Origin: SFWF01 sp045591645
Lineage (GTDB): Bacteria; Bacillota; Clostridia; Oscillospirales; Acutalibacteraceae
Direction of reading: 5' to 3'
NCBI GenBank assembly: GCA_045591645.1
Contig: JAZNTG010000017.1
Span: 1 to 19,150, forward strand
Length of the DNA: 19,150 bases
A program made the translations under genes and the position numbers. Under the pieces are notes generated by a model. It saw nothing but the letters and a program-made list of their open reading frames with translations. It ran no database searches and had not been told where the DNA came from. Position 1 is the first letter of the stretch, and each line of letters opens with the position of its first letter. Positions 12,222 through 19,150 of this stretch are shown here, one piece after another.

Positions 12222-15059
12222 TTAAAGCACATTCTTTAGGAATTCACCCGTGTAGGAAGCCTCACACTCGGCTATCTGCTCCGGAGTGCCCGTACAGACC
12301 ACCGTGCCGCCTCTATCGCCGCCCTCGGGCCCGAGGTCGATAATATGGTCGGCACTCTTGATGACATCGAGGTTATGCTCGATAACGAGTATGGTGTTGC
12401 CGCCCTCGACAAGTCGGTCGAGCACCTCAAGCAGTCTATGAACATCGGCGGTGTGAAGTCCCGTTGTTGGCTCGTCAAGAATATAGATAGTTTTTCCTGT
12501 GCTCTTCTTTGAAAGCTCGGTCGCAAGCTTTACTCTTTGCGCCTCACCGCCCGAAAGGGTGGTAGCAGGCTGTCCGAGCTTGATATAGCCGAGGCCTACA
12601 TCAAAAAGGGTCTGAAGCTTTTTATGGATTCTCGGAATGGACGAGAAGAAGTTCATTCCCTCTTCGACCGTCATTTCAAGCACATCATAGATGCTTTTAT
12701 CCTTATATTTAACGCTTAGCGTCTCACGGTTATAACGCGTGCCTCCGCAGACCTCACAAGGCACGTAAATATCGGGCAAAAAGTGCATAGCTATCTTTAT
12801 TATTCCGTCACCCTCACAAGACTCACAGCGACCTCCCTTTACGTTAAAAGAAAATCTTCCCGCCGAATAGCCTTTGGCTTTTGCATCCTTGGTCTGCGCG
12901 AAAAGCTCACGTATATCGCCGAATACACCCGTATAGGTCGCAGGGTTCGAACGCGGTGTTCTGCCGATAGGTGCTTGGCTTATATCTATGACCTTGTCGA
13001 GATACTCTGTACCCTCTATCGCCTTAAACTTACCGGGTACGGTTTTTGCACCGTTCAGCTTTGCGGCAAGATATTTGTAGATAATATCGTTAACAAGCGA
13101 GGATTTGCCAGAGCCTGAAACACCCGTGACCGCTACAAACTTACCAAGTGGCACCTTAACATTTATTGATTTGAGGTTATTTTCAGCCGCTCCCTTGACA
13201 GTTAGATAATTTCCGTTTCCGCTTCGTCTTTCGCTCGGTACGAGTATTTTCTTTCTGCCTGTAAGATAGTCCGAGGTTATCGAGCTTTTACAATCTTTCA
13301 GCTCGTCCACAGTGCCCGAAAATACGATTTCGCCGCCGTGAATGCCCGCGCCCGGACCGACATCAACAACATAGTCGGCAGAGCGGATAGTATCCTCATC
13401 GTGTTCAACTACTATAAGGGTGTTTCCGAGGTCGCGAAGTCTCTGTAATGTTTTTAAAAGGCGTTCGTTATCGCGCTGATGAAGTCCGATGCTCGGCTCA
13501 TCAAGTATATAGAGCACGCCCATAAGGGATGAGCCTATCTGAGTGGCTAAGCGGATACGCTGACTCTCACCGCCCGAAAGGGTTCCTGAAGAGCGTGAGA
13601 GTGAAAGATAATCAAGTCCGACACTCTTTAAAAAGCTCAGTCTTTCTCTTACTTCCTTTAAGATGGGCGCCGCTATCTGCGCCTGTCTTATGTCAAAATC
13701 TATTGTATCAACGAATTCAAGAATATCGTTTACGCTCATTGAGCAAAACTCGTCAATATTTTTGCCGCCTACCGTGACTGCCAGACTTTCAGGCTTGAGT
13801 CTCGCACCCCTACAGTCGGGGCAGTCGCACTCGTTCATATAAGCCTCTATCTCGTTTCTCGTCCAATCGGATTTGGTTTCCTTATAGCGCCTTTCAAGAT
13901 TATTTATAACACCCTCAAAGTCACTCAAATAGGTGCCGCCGCCCCAATTAGTATCGCGGTGGAATTTGAGCTTCATACCGCCCGTGCCGTAAAGGATGAC
14001 ATCCTTTGCTTGGTCGGGTATATCCTTGAAGGGCGTGTTTATATCAAATTCGAAATGGTCGGCAATACCCTTATAATACATCGTAGCGATGGTGCCCATA
14101 TCGGGATTATGCCAGGAGTTGACCCCCCAACCCGATGCCTTGATAGCGCCGTCAAGAAGAGATTTATTCTCATCGTGGATGATGAGACGCTTATCTATCT
14201 TCATAAACATTCCGAGCCCTGCACAGGTCGGGCAAGCACCGAAAGGAGAGTTGAAGGAAAACATTGTCGGGGTCATTTCGGGCAGGCTTATGTTGTGCTC
14301 GTCGCAGGCATAGTTCTGCGAGAAATAGAGCTCCTTATCCCCTATTACGTCGACGGCGACAACACCCCCCGAGAGCCCTGCCACAGTTTCAATACTGTCG
14401 GTAAGGCGGCTTTTAATCTCATCCTTTATTACAAGTCGGTCAACTATGACTTCTATAATATGCTTTTTATTTTTTTCAAGTTTAATCTCTTCGGAAAGAT
14501 CATAAACGTTTCCGTCTATTCGCACACGTGAATAGCCCGACTTTCTGATAGATTCGAGTTCCTTTGTATGCTCACCCTTGCGATTTTTGACTACGGGTGC
14601 GAGTATCTGTATCTTTGAGCCCGCGGGCAGCTCCATAACGCGGTCGACTATCTGATCGGTAGACTGTTGGCTTATCTCCTTGCCGCAGACGGGACAGTGC
14701 GGCACGCCTACTCTTGCGTATAAAAGACGGAGATAATCGTATATTTCAGTTACCGTTCCGACAGTTGAGCGAGGATTCTTAGATGTGGTTTTCTGATCTA
14801 TTGATATTGCAGGAGAAAGACCCTCGATAGTGTCAACATTCGGCTTTTCCATTAGGCCCAGAAATTGACGCGCATAAGACGAGAGTGACTCCATATATCT
14901 GCGCTGACCCTCAGCGTAGATAGTATCAAAAGCAAGGGACGACTTACCCGATCCCGACAGTCCTGTAAATACTGTCAGCTTATCTCTCGGTATCTCGACC
15001 GTAACGTCTTTTAAATTGTGTTCTTTTGCGCCTTTTACAATAAGCTTGTCCTGTGCCAC
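12222..15059 (-). CDS. uvrA: Excinuclease ABC subunit UvrA
   Basis: UvrA is the DNA damage-sensing ATPase of nucleotide excision repair and loads UvrB. The 945-residue protein has two ABC modules: Walker A GLSGSGKS (33-40) with signature LSGGESQR (494-501) and ILDEPSIGLH (518-527); and Walker A GVSGSGKS (646-653) with LSGGEAQR (835-842) and ILDEPTTGLH (860-869). Zinc module 2 has Cys745, 748, 768 and 771. Zinc module 1 reads C252-x-x-H255 … C276-x-x-C279, with His at a position that is usually Cys. The start is the GTG at 15057-15059, preceded by GGAGG. It has its own promoter although uvrB lies directly upstream. Confidence 0.97.
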   Translation of the reverse strand: MAQDKLIVKGAKEHNLKDVTVEIPRDKLTVFTGLSGSGKSSLAFDTIYAEGQRRYMESLSSYARQFLGLMEKPNVDTIEGLSPAISIDQKTTSKNPRSTVGTVTEIYDYLRLLYARVGVPHCPVCGKEISQQSTDQIVDRVMELPAGSKIQILAPVVKNRKGEHTKELESIRKSGYSRVRIDGNVYDLSEEIKLEKNKKHIIEVIVDRLVIKDEIKSRLTDSIETVAGLSGGVVAVDVIGDKELYFSQNYACDEHNISLPEMTPTMFSFNSPFGACPTCAGLGMFMKIDKRLIIHDENKSLLDGAIKASGWGVNSWHNPDMGTIATMYYKGIADHFEFDINTPFKDIPDQAKDVILYGTGGMKLKFHRDTNWGGGTYLSDFEGVINNLERRYKETKSDWTRNEIEAYMNECDCPDCRGARLKPESLAVTVGGKNIDEFCSMSVNDILEFVDTIDFDIRQAQIAAPILKEVRERLSFLKSVGLDYLSLSRSSGTLSGGESQRIRLATQIGSSLMGVLYILDEPSIGLHQRDNERLLKTLQRLRDLGNTLIVVEHDEDTIRSADYVVDVGPGAGIHGGEIVFSGTVDELKDCKSSITSDYLTGRKKILVPSERRSGNGNYLTVKGAAENNLKSINVKVPLGKFVAVTGVSGSGKSSLVNDIIYKYLAAKLNGAKTVPGKFKAIEGTEYLDKVIDISQAPIGRTPRSNPATYTGVFGDIRELFAQTKDAKAKGYSAGRFSFNVKGGRCESCEGDGIIKIAMHFLPDIYVPCEVCGGTRYNRETLSVKYKDKSIYDVLEMTVEEGMNFFSSIPRIHKKLQTLFDVGLGYIKLGQPATTLSGGEAQRVKLATELSKKSTGKTIYILDEPTTGLHTADVHRLLEVLDRLVEGGNTILVIEHNLDVIKSADHIIDLGPEGGDRGGTVVCTGTPEQIAECEASYTGEFLKNVL

Positions 15060-15095
15060 AGTCCGCCTCCGCCAATAAAAATATCTATTCAGTTT

Positions 15096-15124
15096 ATTTT
15101 ACCACAAAATTTTTATAATAGCAA
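15096..15124 (-). promoter_or_regulatory. Promoter of uvrA
   Basis: TTGCTA (15119-15124) and an extended -10 TGG-TAAAAT (hexamer 15096-15101) lie 17 bp apart on the minus strand, just after the uvrB terminator. The start of transcription would be near 15089, giving a leader of about 30 nt. Confidence 0.65.
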
Positions 15125-15160
15125 AGAAAAAAAGAGCCAAATTTCCACAATTTGGCTCTT
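15125..15160 (-). terminator. Rho-independent terminator of uvrB
   Basis: AAGAGCCAAATT pairs with AATTTGGCTCTT over 12 bp around a 5-nt loop (15132-15160), followed on the minus strand by a run of Ts to 15125. It starts 4 nt after the uvrB stop. Confidence 0.93.
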
Positions 15161-15164
15161 GATG

Positions 15165-17126
15165 TTATTTTCCTCCGCGAAGCTTGTTTATACGGTCGCG
15201 GAGTGCCGCTGCGTGCTCAAACTCAAGCAGCTTTGCCGCCTGCTTCATATCTCTTGTAAGCCTTGTGATAAGCTCTTCGCGTTCGGCGCGGCTCATCTGC
15301 TTTATGGGTTTTTCCCTGTCGTCGGGCTTTGCCGACATTTCGATTATCTCGCGAACATCCTTAACAATAGTCTTAGGCGTTATGCCGTTTGCCTCGTTAT
15401 ACGCCTTTTGTATTGCGCGGCGGCGCTCGGTCTCGGTTATCGCGCGCTCCATAGAGGGCGTCACGCTGTCGGCGTACATTATAACCTCGCCGTTAGCATT
15501 ACGGGCAGCTCGACCGATAGTCTGTATAAGCGATGTTTCGCTTCGAAGAAAGCCCTCTTTATCGGCGTCAAGTATTGCAACAAGCGATACCTCGGGAATA
15601 TCGAGACCCTCACGGAGAAGGTTTATTCCGATGAGGACATCAAACTCACCAAGACGAAGGTCGCGGATTATCTCCATACGCTCAATTGTATCTATATCGT
15701 GGTGCATATATCTGACCTTAATACTCAGGTTTTCAAGATATTCGGTTAGATCCTCTGCCATTTTTTTCGTAAGCGTTGTAACAAGGACTCTCTCGCCCTT
15801 TTCGGCTCTTGTATTTATCTCGGAAACAAGGTCATCGATCTGCCCTTCGGTAGGTTTAACAGTAACAAGAGGGTCTAAAAGTCCCGTCGGTCTTATTACC
15901 TGCTCGGCTATCTGCACGCTCTTATCACGTTCAAGCTCGCCTGGGGTTGCAGACACGAAAACCACCTGATTTATATGGTCATAGAATTCGCTGAAATTAA
16001 GCGGTCGGTTATCAAAGGCAGAGGGCAGACGGAAGCCGTATTCGACAAGGTTTTCCTTTCTTGCTCGGTCTCCGCCGAACATTCCCCTTACCTGCGGCAG
16101 AGTTACGTGCGATTCGTCAACAAAGAGGACAAAATCTTCGGGGAAATAATCAAGAAGTGTATACGGAATACTGCCCGCAGGTCGACGGGAAAGCACACGA
16201 GAATAGTTTTCCACACCCTTACAGGTGCCGATCTCACGAAGCATTTCAACGTCATATTCGGTTCTTTGACGGATACGCTGCGCTTCAATCAGCTTTTCGT
16301 TTTCGTTGAAAAACTTGACCCTGTCTTCCATCTCGTTTTCGATGTCCTTTAAAGCATCGTTCATCTTATCAGCAGGCACTATATAATGCGACGCAGGATA
16401 GATAGCCGCATGCTGCATAATGCTTTTAATCTCACCCGTCAGGGTGTTTATCTCACAGATACGTTCTATCTCGTCACCGAAGAAATCAACACGTATAGCG
16501 TTTTCGTGAGAATACGCGGGATATATCTCAACAACATCGCCGCGGACTCTGAACTTATTTCGGGTGAAGTTTACGTCATTTCTTTCATACTGAAGATCAA
16601 CAAGCTTTTTAATGAGCCAGTCTCTTCCCTTTTCTGCCCCTACTCTGAGTGAAATTACCATATTTCGGTAATCTATCGGGTTACCGAGAGAATAGATGCA
16701 GGAAACAGACGCTACGATTATAACGTCCCGCCGCTCGGATAAAGCGCAGGTGGCCGAATGGCGCAGTTTATCTATCTCATCATTTATTGCCGAGTCCTTT
16801 TCGATATAGGTATCAGAGCCTGGGATATAAGCCTCGGGCTGATAGTAGTCATAATAGGACACAAAATATTCCACCGCATTCTCGGGGAAGAATTCGCGAA
16901 ACTCTGAGCAAAGTTGTGCGGCGAGGGTTTTATTGTGAGCGAGAACAAGCGTTGGACGGTTGACTTTTGCGATAATATTCGCCATTGTAAAGGTTTTACC
17001 CGAACCGGTAACACCGAGCAGGGTCTGCTCTTTATCTCCACGGTTTAATCCCTCTACAAGCTTTTCAATTGCCTCGGGCTGATCCCCCGTAGGCTTATAC
17101 TTTGAATGAAGAATAAATTTATCCAC
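15165..17126 (-). CDS. uvrB: Excinuclease ABC subunit UvrB
   Basis: UvrB verifies damage handed over by UvrA and recruits UvrC for incision. The 653-residue protein has Walker A GVTGSGKT (38-45), the damage-probing beta-hairpin region YYDYYQPEAY through DTYIEKD (91-111), DESH (337-340), the FVSATPGE motif (390-397), helicase motif VI QTIGRAARN (535-543) and a C-terminal UVR domain (about 618-650) for UvrC contact. The start is the GTG at 17124-17126, preceded by a GGTGAGGTGAG site. Its promoter lies in the divergent gap with the small plus-strand gene. I saw no GAAC-N4-GTTC type SOS operator there. Confidence 0.97.
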   Translation of the reverse strand: MDKFILHSKYKPTGDQPEAIEKLVEGLNRGDKEQTLLGVTGSGKTFTMANIIAKVNRPTLVLAHNKTLAAQLCSEFREFFPENAVEYFVSYYDYYQPEAYIPGSDTYIEKDSAINDEIDKLRHSATCALSERRDVIIVASVSCIYSLGNPIDYRNMVISLRVGAEKGRDWLIKKLVDLQYERNDVNFTRNKFRVRGDVVEIYPAYSHENAIRVDFFGDEIERICEINTLTGEIKSIMQHAAIYPASHYIVPADKMNDALKDIENEMEDRVKFFNENEKLIEAQRIRQRTEYDVEMLREIGTCKGVENYSRVLSRRPAGSIPYTLLDYFPEDFVLFVDESHVTLPQVRGMFGGDRARKENLVEYGFRLPSAFDNRPLNFSEFYDHINQVVFVSATPGELERDKSVQIAEQVIRPTGLLDPLVTVKPTEGQIDDLVSEINTRAEKGERVLVTTLTKKMAEDLTEYLENLSIKVRYMHHDIDTIERMEIIRDLRLGEFDVLIGINLLREGLDIPEVSLVAILDADKEGFLRSETSLIQTIGRAARNANGEVIMYADSVTPSMERAITETERRRAIQKAYNEANGITPKTIVKDVREIIEMSAKPDDREKPIKQMSRAEREELITRLTRDMKQAAKLLEFEHAAALRDRINKLRGGK

Positions 17127-17166
17127 TACAACTCACCTCACCTAAATATAGTTTCGCTATACTATT

Positions 17167-17195
17167 ATAATAACAAACAGATATTTTAAAGTCAA
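17167..17195 (-). promoter_or_regulatory. Promoter of uvrB
   Basis: TTGACT (17190-17195) and TATTAT (17167-17172) are 17 bp apart on the minus strand; a TATAAT lies 3 bp further down. The leader would be roughly 35 nt. The 142-nt region 17127-17268 serves both divergent genes. Confidence 0.75.
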
Positions 17196-17268
17196 CTTAG
17201 ACTAACAATTTCTTGCATTTTATTCATTTATATGATATCCTCAATTTATAAATTTAGGAGGTTTTAAA

Positions 17269-17508
17269 ATGGATATTTTAAAGAAATATTTCCCCTATTC
17301 TTTTACTGAAAAGAAGGATGTTGCCGCTCTTGTTATTATGGCTATAATCCACATCGTTGTTGGCGCCGTTATCGGTGTTGTTATCGGTCTTCTCGGTTTA
17401 ATTCCGATACTCGGTATTATTGTCGGCTTGGTCGGCGGACTTGTTGACCTTTATATTTTTATCGGTCTTGTCCTTCTCTTCCTTGATTATTTCAAGATCT
17501 TAAAGTAA
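17269..17508 (+). CDS. Small hydrophobic membrane protein, function unknown
   Basis: This is the only plus-strand gene in the window. The 79 residues have a charged N-terminus (MDILKKYFPYSFTEKKD) and then two or three membrane segments rich in Gly, Ile, Val and Leu (about 18-43 and 46-72), ending in the basic FKILK. The ATG at 17269 is preceded by a perfect AGGAGG (17256-17261) and the gene is followed by a strong terminator, so it is a genuine single-gene unit. Similar small proteins starting with KYFPFSF-like sequence seem common in gut Clostridia, but I know of no assigned role. Homo-oligomerisation through the glycine-rich helices is plausible but unproven. Confidence 0.85.
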   Translation: MDILKKYFPYSFTEKKDVAALVIMAIIHIVVGAVIGVVIGLLGLIPILGIIVGLVGGLVDLYIFIGLVLLFLDYFKILK

Positions 17509-17523
17509 TAAGGACACATAACA

Positions 17524-17557
17524 AAGCCCTTCGGTTTCAACCGAAGGGCTTATTTTT
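17524..17557 (+). terminator. Terminator of the small membrane protein gene
   Basis: An 11-bp stem AAGCCCTTCGG / CCGAAGGGCTT (17524-17551), extendable by two more pairs, is followed by ATTTTTT on the plus strand. The convergent lipoprotein gene ends at 17557 and may share it, although the T run on the minus strand is weak. Confidence 0.9.
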
Positions 17558-18525
17558 TACGGTTTTTTATATTCTCCGCTGAGTGCTTTTTCCAAATTAA
17601 AAACCTGGGTAGACGTTTCTTCATCAGAATTCCAATACCACACTAAAAGCTGAGTTCCGTCTTTTGAAAAGGCTACATCCAATATAGGTTCTATAAAATC
17701 AGCAAGTCCTTTTTCAAAATCATCAATCACAGCAATCGCCTCATCCGAAAACATCTTATAAAGAGAAACTCCTTTGGGGTGCGATGTGCAGACTATATCT
17801 CCATAGCTTTCAACAAGTCCACAATAAGGCGTCGATAACTTTTCTGATTCATAATCGTAAAACCCTGTCCATCGAGATAGCGAGCCTGTTCCAGTCTGCA
17901 CCATTATGCTGAATAGATTTTCATCTATACGCTTAATATGCGGTACATCCATCGCGGTATCTTCTTCGACAAAAACACTTCCGTCTTTCTTGTAAAGTTC
18001 AAAGCTTAAGATATATCTATCATCTTCTTTTACTTTATAAAAGTTCTTATCCTCTTCTTCAAATTGCTTTACTTTCGCTTGTATCTTTTGAAATGTACCT
18101 TTTTGTGCCTGAAAATAGGTATAATCAGCAATTCCGTATTCTATTTTATCATCCTCAAACACCCTGAACCAATATCTTTCACTTTTTTCACGGTCATCAA
18201 AGAGAAGACTTATGCTTGCTTTGTTCGAAAATTGATTGACCGATTGTATCTCTGTAAAATCTTCAACATTCAACAGTTTAAACAGTTCAGTTGCCCTGTT
18301 ATTATATAAGTCCGAAAACATCAACCATTCATTTTCGAGAATACTGTCGGTGGCATAAGCGACTACATCTAAAGCGTAATATTTGTCAGAAACAGATATT
18401 TCTACCGAAGATTGTGTTGGCTTAGAAGAATTCTGATCCCCTGTGCAGTGAATGTCTTTATCGTTACAGGCTGACAGCGTTAAAAGTAAAACTGCGACCA
18501 CTAAAACCCACACTATTCTGCGCAT
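17557..18525 (-). CDS. Predicted lipoprotein, function unknown
   Basis: The 322-residue product begins with a textbook lipoprotein signal: basic MRR, a hydrophobic stretch and the lipobox LSAC with the lipidated Cys20. It should therefore be anchored to the outer face of the cytoplasmic membrane. After a Ser/Thr/Gln-rich linker (about 21-45), the mature part is rich in aromatic and charged residues. It seems to contain short beta-type repeats reading out numeric-like strings (ILSFELYKKDGSVFVEED; AFSKDGTQLLVWYWN), which hint at a propeller-like or WD/TolB-type fold, but I recognise no family. It looks more AT-rich than its neighbours. The ATG follows GGAAGGGG, which sits in a hairpin arm (18533-18577). 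Confidence 0.82.
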   Translation of the reverse strand: MRRIVWVLVVAVLLLTLSACNDKDIHCTGDQNSSKPTQSSVEISVSDKYYALDVVAYATDSILENEWLMFSDLYNNRATELFKLLNVEDFTEIQSVNQFSNKASISLLFDDREKSERYWFRVFEDDKIEYGIADYTYFQAQKGTFQKIQAKVKQFEEEDKNFYKVKEDDRYILSFELYKKDGSVFVEEDTAMDVPHIKRIDENLFSIMVQTGTGSLSRWTGFYDYESEKLSTPYCGLVESYGDIVCTSHPKGVSLYKMFSDEAIAVIDDFEKGLADFIEPILDVAFSKDGTQLLVWYWNSDEETSTQVFNLEKALSGEYKKP

Positions 18526-18532
18526 AAAAATT

Positions 18533-18577
18533 CCCCTTCCGTATGTTTTCTAACTACATAATAACATACCGAAGGGG
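18533..18577 (-). promoter_or_regulatory. Long hairpin masking the lipoprotein gene's ribosome binding site
   Basis: CCCCTTCGGTATGTT and AACATACGGAAGGGG (minus strand) form a 15-bp stem with one mismatch around a 15-nt loop. The 3' arm contains the Shine-Dalgarno GGAAGGGG and is followed by AATTTTT and the ATG. It can act as a terminator for ilvA–ridA and/or block lipoprotein translation on readthrough transcripts. Confidence 0.7.
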
Positions 18578-18597
18578 CTTACAACAGTTACAAATAT

Positions 18598-18972
18598 TTA
18601 CACTTCTGCTATAACGTCTACTTCAACAAGGACGTTTTTGGGGAGGGTTTTTACTGCTACGCAGGAGCGTGCGGGTTTAGATGTAAAATACTTGCCGTAG
18701 ACCTCGTTAAATTTTGCAAAGTTATCCATATCAGAGAGGAAGCAGACGGTTTTAACCGCTTTGTCGAGGGAGCTTCCTGCGGCTTCGAGGACGGCAGAGA
18801 GATTTTTGCAGACCTGCTCGGTCTGTGCCTCGATAGTTTCAGCCTCAACAGCGCCGCTTGTGGGGTTTATTGCAATCTGACCCGAGGTGAAAACAAGGTT
18901 TCCGACCACTACCGCCTGAGAGTAAGGACCGATGGCAGCGGGTGCGTTTTTTGTATATACTTTTTCACTCAT
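18598..18972 (-). CDS. ridA: RidA family 2-iminobutanoate/2-iminopropanoate deaminase
   Basis: RidA hydrolyses the reactive enamine/imine intermediates released by PLP enzymes such as threonine dehydratase, protecting other PLP enzymes from 2-aminoacrylate damage. The 124-residue length is typical of the trimeric family. The active-site marks are GPYSQA (15-20, Tyr17), FTSGQI (28-33), PARSCVAV (100-107) with the carboxylate-binding Arg102 and Cys104, and VEVDVIAE (116-123) with Glu117. The arginine places it among deaminase-active Rid proteins. The ATG lies 10 nt after the IlvA stop with an AGGAG site, so enzyme and detoxifier are co-expressed. Confidence 0.95.
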   Translation of the reverse strand: MSEKVYTKNAPAAIGPYSQAVVVGNLVFTSGQIAINPTSGAVEAETIEAQTEQVCKNLSAVLEAAGSSLDKAVKTVCFLSDMDNFAKFNEVYGKYFTSKPARSCVAVKTLPKNVLVEVDVIAEV

Positions 18973-18982
18973 AACAATTCTC

Positions 18983-19150
18983 CTATACTAACTTGAAGCC
19001 GCCTGCTGAAAGCGCTTCGGTTATCTCTTTGATGTGATCAAAGTTTCTCGTTTCAAGAACTATTCTAAGGAAGCATCCGTTAATATCGGAGCCCTCGCCC
19101 GCTCTCTCGTGGTGGACTGAAATAACATTTCCGCCCTTGGATGCAATAAT
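18983..19150 (-). CDS. ilvA: Threonine ammonia-lyase (threonine dehydratase), C-terminal ACT-like end only
   Basis: The last 55 codons of a gene entering from the right edge are visible, ending with TAG at 18983-18985. The segment contains VISVHHERAG, then LRIVLETRNFDHIKEI and a final ALSAGGFKLV. This matches the C-terminal ACT-type regulatory domain of the shorter (TdcB/IlvA-like) threonine dehydratases, where VxHxR, ETRxxxHI and GYxV-type blocks are conserved. The enzyme deaminates threonine to 2-oxobutanoate, the first step to isoleucine. The PLP catalytic domain is outside the window, so the call rests on this domain and the adjacent ridA; another ACT-domain protein is less likely. Confidence 0.8.
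   Translation of the reverse strand: MIASKGGNVISVHHERAGEGSDINGCFLRIVLETRNFDHIKEITEALSAGGFKLV

Noticed and set aside
13959..14531. A 190-codon plus-strand frame opposite uvrA
   Set aside because: Shadow of the uvrA coding frame; no start site or motif.
15018..15749. A 243-codon plus-strand frame spanning the uvrA start and uvrB 3' end
   Set aside because: It crosses the uvrA promoter and uvrB terminator, overlaps two certain genes antisense and has no recognisable domain.
15184..15969. A 261-codon open frame on the plus strand opposite uvrB
   Set aside because: It is antisense to a fully conserved uvrB, has Ser/Arg-rich shadow composition and no ribosome binding site or family motif.
17127..17268. 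Possible SOS (LexA) operator between uvrB and the small gene
   Set aside because: No GAAC-N4-GTTC or close variant could be found by eye.
1..19150. CRISPR array, tRNA, insertion sequence, prophage, toxin-antitoxin or defence genes
   Set aside because: No regularly spaced repeats, cloverleaf-like segments, transposase motifs or terminal inverted repeats were seen; every substantial frame is assigned to housekeeping or hypothetical genes.

Overview
The window reads as chromosomal housekeeping DNA from a Clostridia-class Firmicute, most like a gut Oscillospiraceae/Ruminococcaceae lineage. The reasons are an IspH–ribosomal protein S1 fusion, an L27 precursor with an N-terminal propeptide beside its protease Prp, the small RNase III relative MrnC, a YitT protein, a DUF5685 + J-domain pair, Firmicute-type Shine-Dalgarno sites and clear sigma-A promoters. 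The taxon is inferred from gene content only. Nearly every gene is on the minus strand, so the transcriptional order runs from high to low coordinates. One small gene (17269-17508) is on the plus strand.

In transcriptional order: (1) 19150-18598 holds the 3' end of a threonine dehydratase (IlvA) followed by RidA, which clears the reactive enamine/imine made by IlvA. (2) 18525-17557 encodes an unrecognised lipoprotein whose ribosome binding site lies in the arm of a long hairpin. (3) 17508-17269 (plus strand) encodes a small hydrophobic protein divergent from uvrB. (4) 17126-12222 holds uvrB and uvrA, separated by a strong terminator and a new promoter. (5) 12156-5596 is a tightly packed run, probably one operon: DUF5685 protein, J-domain protein with a C-terminal cysteine cluster, polytopic membrane protein, FAD oxidoreductase of the HI0933 family, cytidylate kinase, lysophosphatidate acyltransferase, and an IspH–S1 fusion. 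It ends in a strong terminator. (6) 5486-2720 is the rplU–prp–rpmA ribosomal operon, with its own promoter and a candidate L21 leader. An intercistronic terminator/attenuator separates it from obgE and mrnC. (7) yitT (2689-1835). (8) dut–trmB–G3E GTPase (1851-1), started by a near-consensus promoter whose -35 box lies inside the last codons of yitT. The GTPase runs off the left edge.

The genes cover translation and ribosome assembly (S1, L21, L27, Prp, Obg, MrnC, TrmB), nucleotide metabolism (Dut, Cmk), lipid and isoprenoid supply (PlsC, IspH), excision repair (UvrA/B) and imine detoxification (IlvA/RidA). No tRNA, rRNA, CRISPR, insertion sequence, phage or toxin-antitoxin locus was seen. No gene-free stretch exceeds 300 bases; the longest is 5363-5595 (terminator, promoter and leader of rplU). 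I found no clear new defence or mobile system. The least explained part is the DUF5685/cysteine-string J-protein/membrane-protein trio at 10183-12156, followed by the small hydrophobic protein and the hairpin-controlled lipoprotein.
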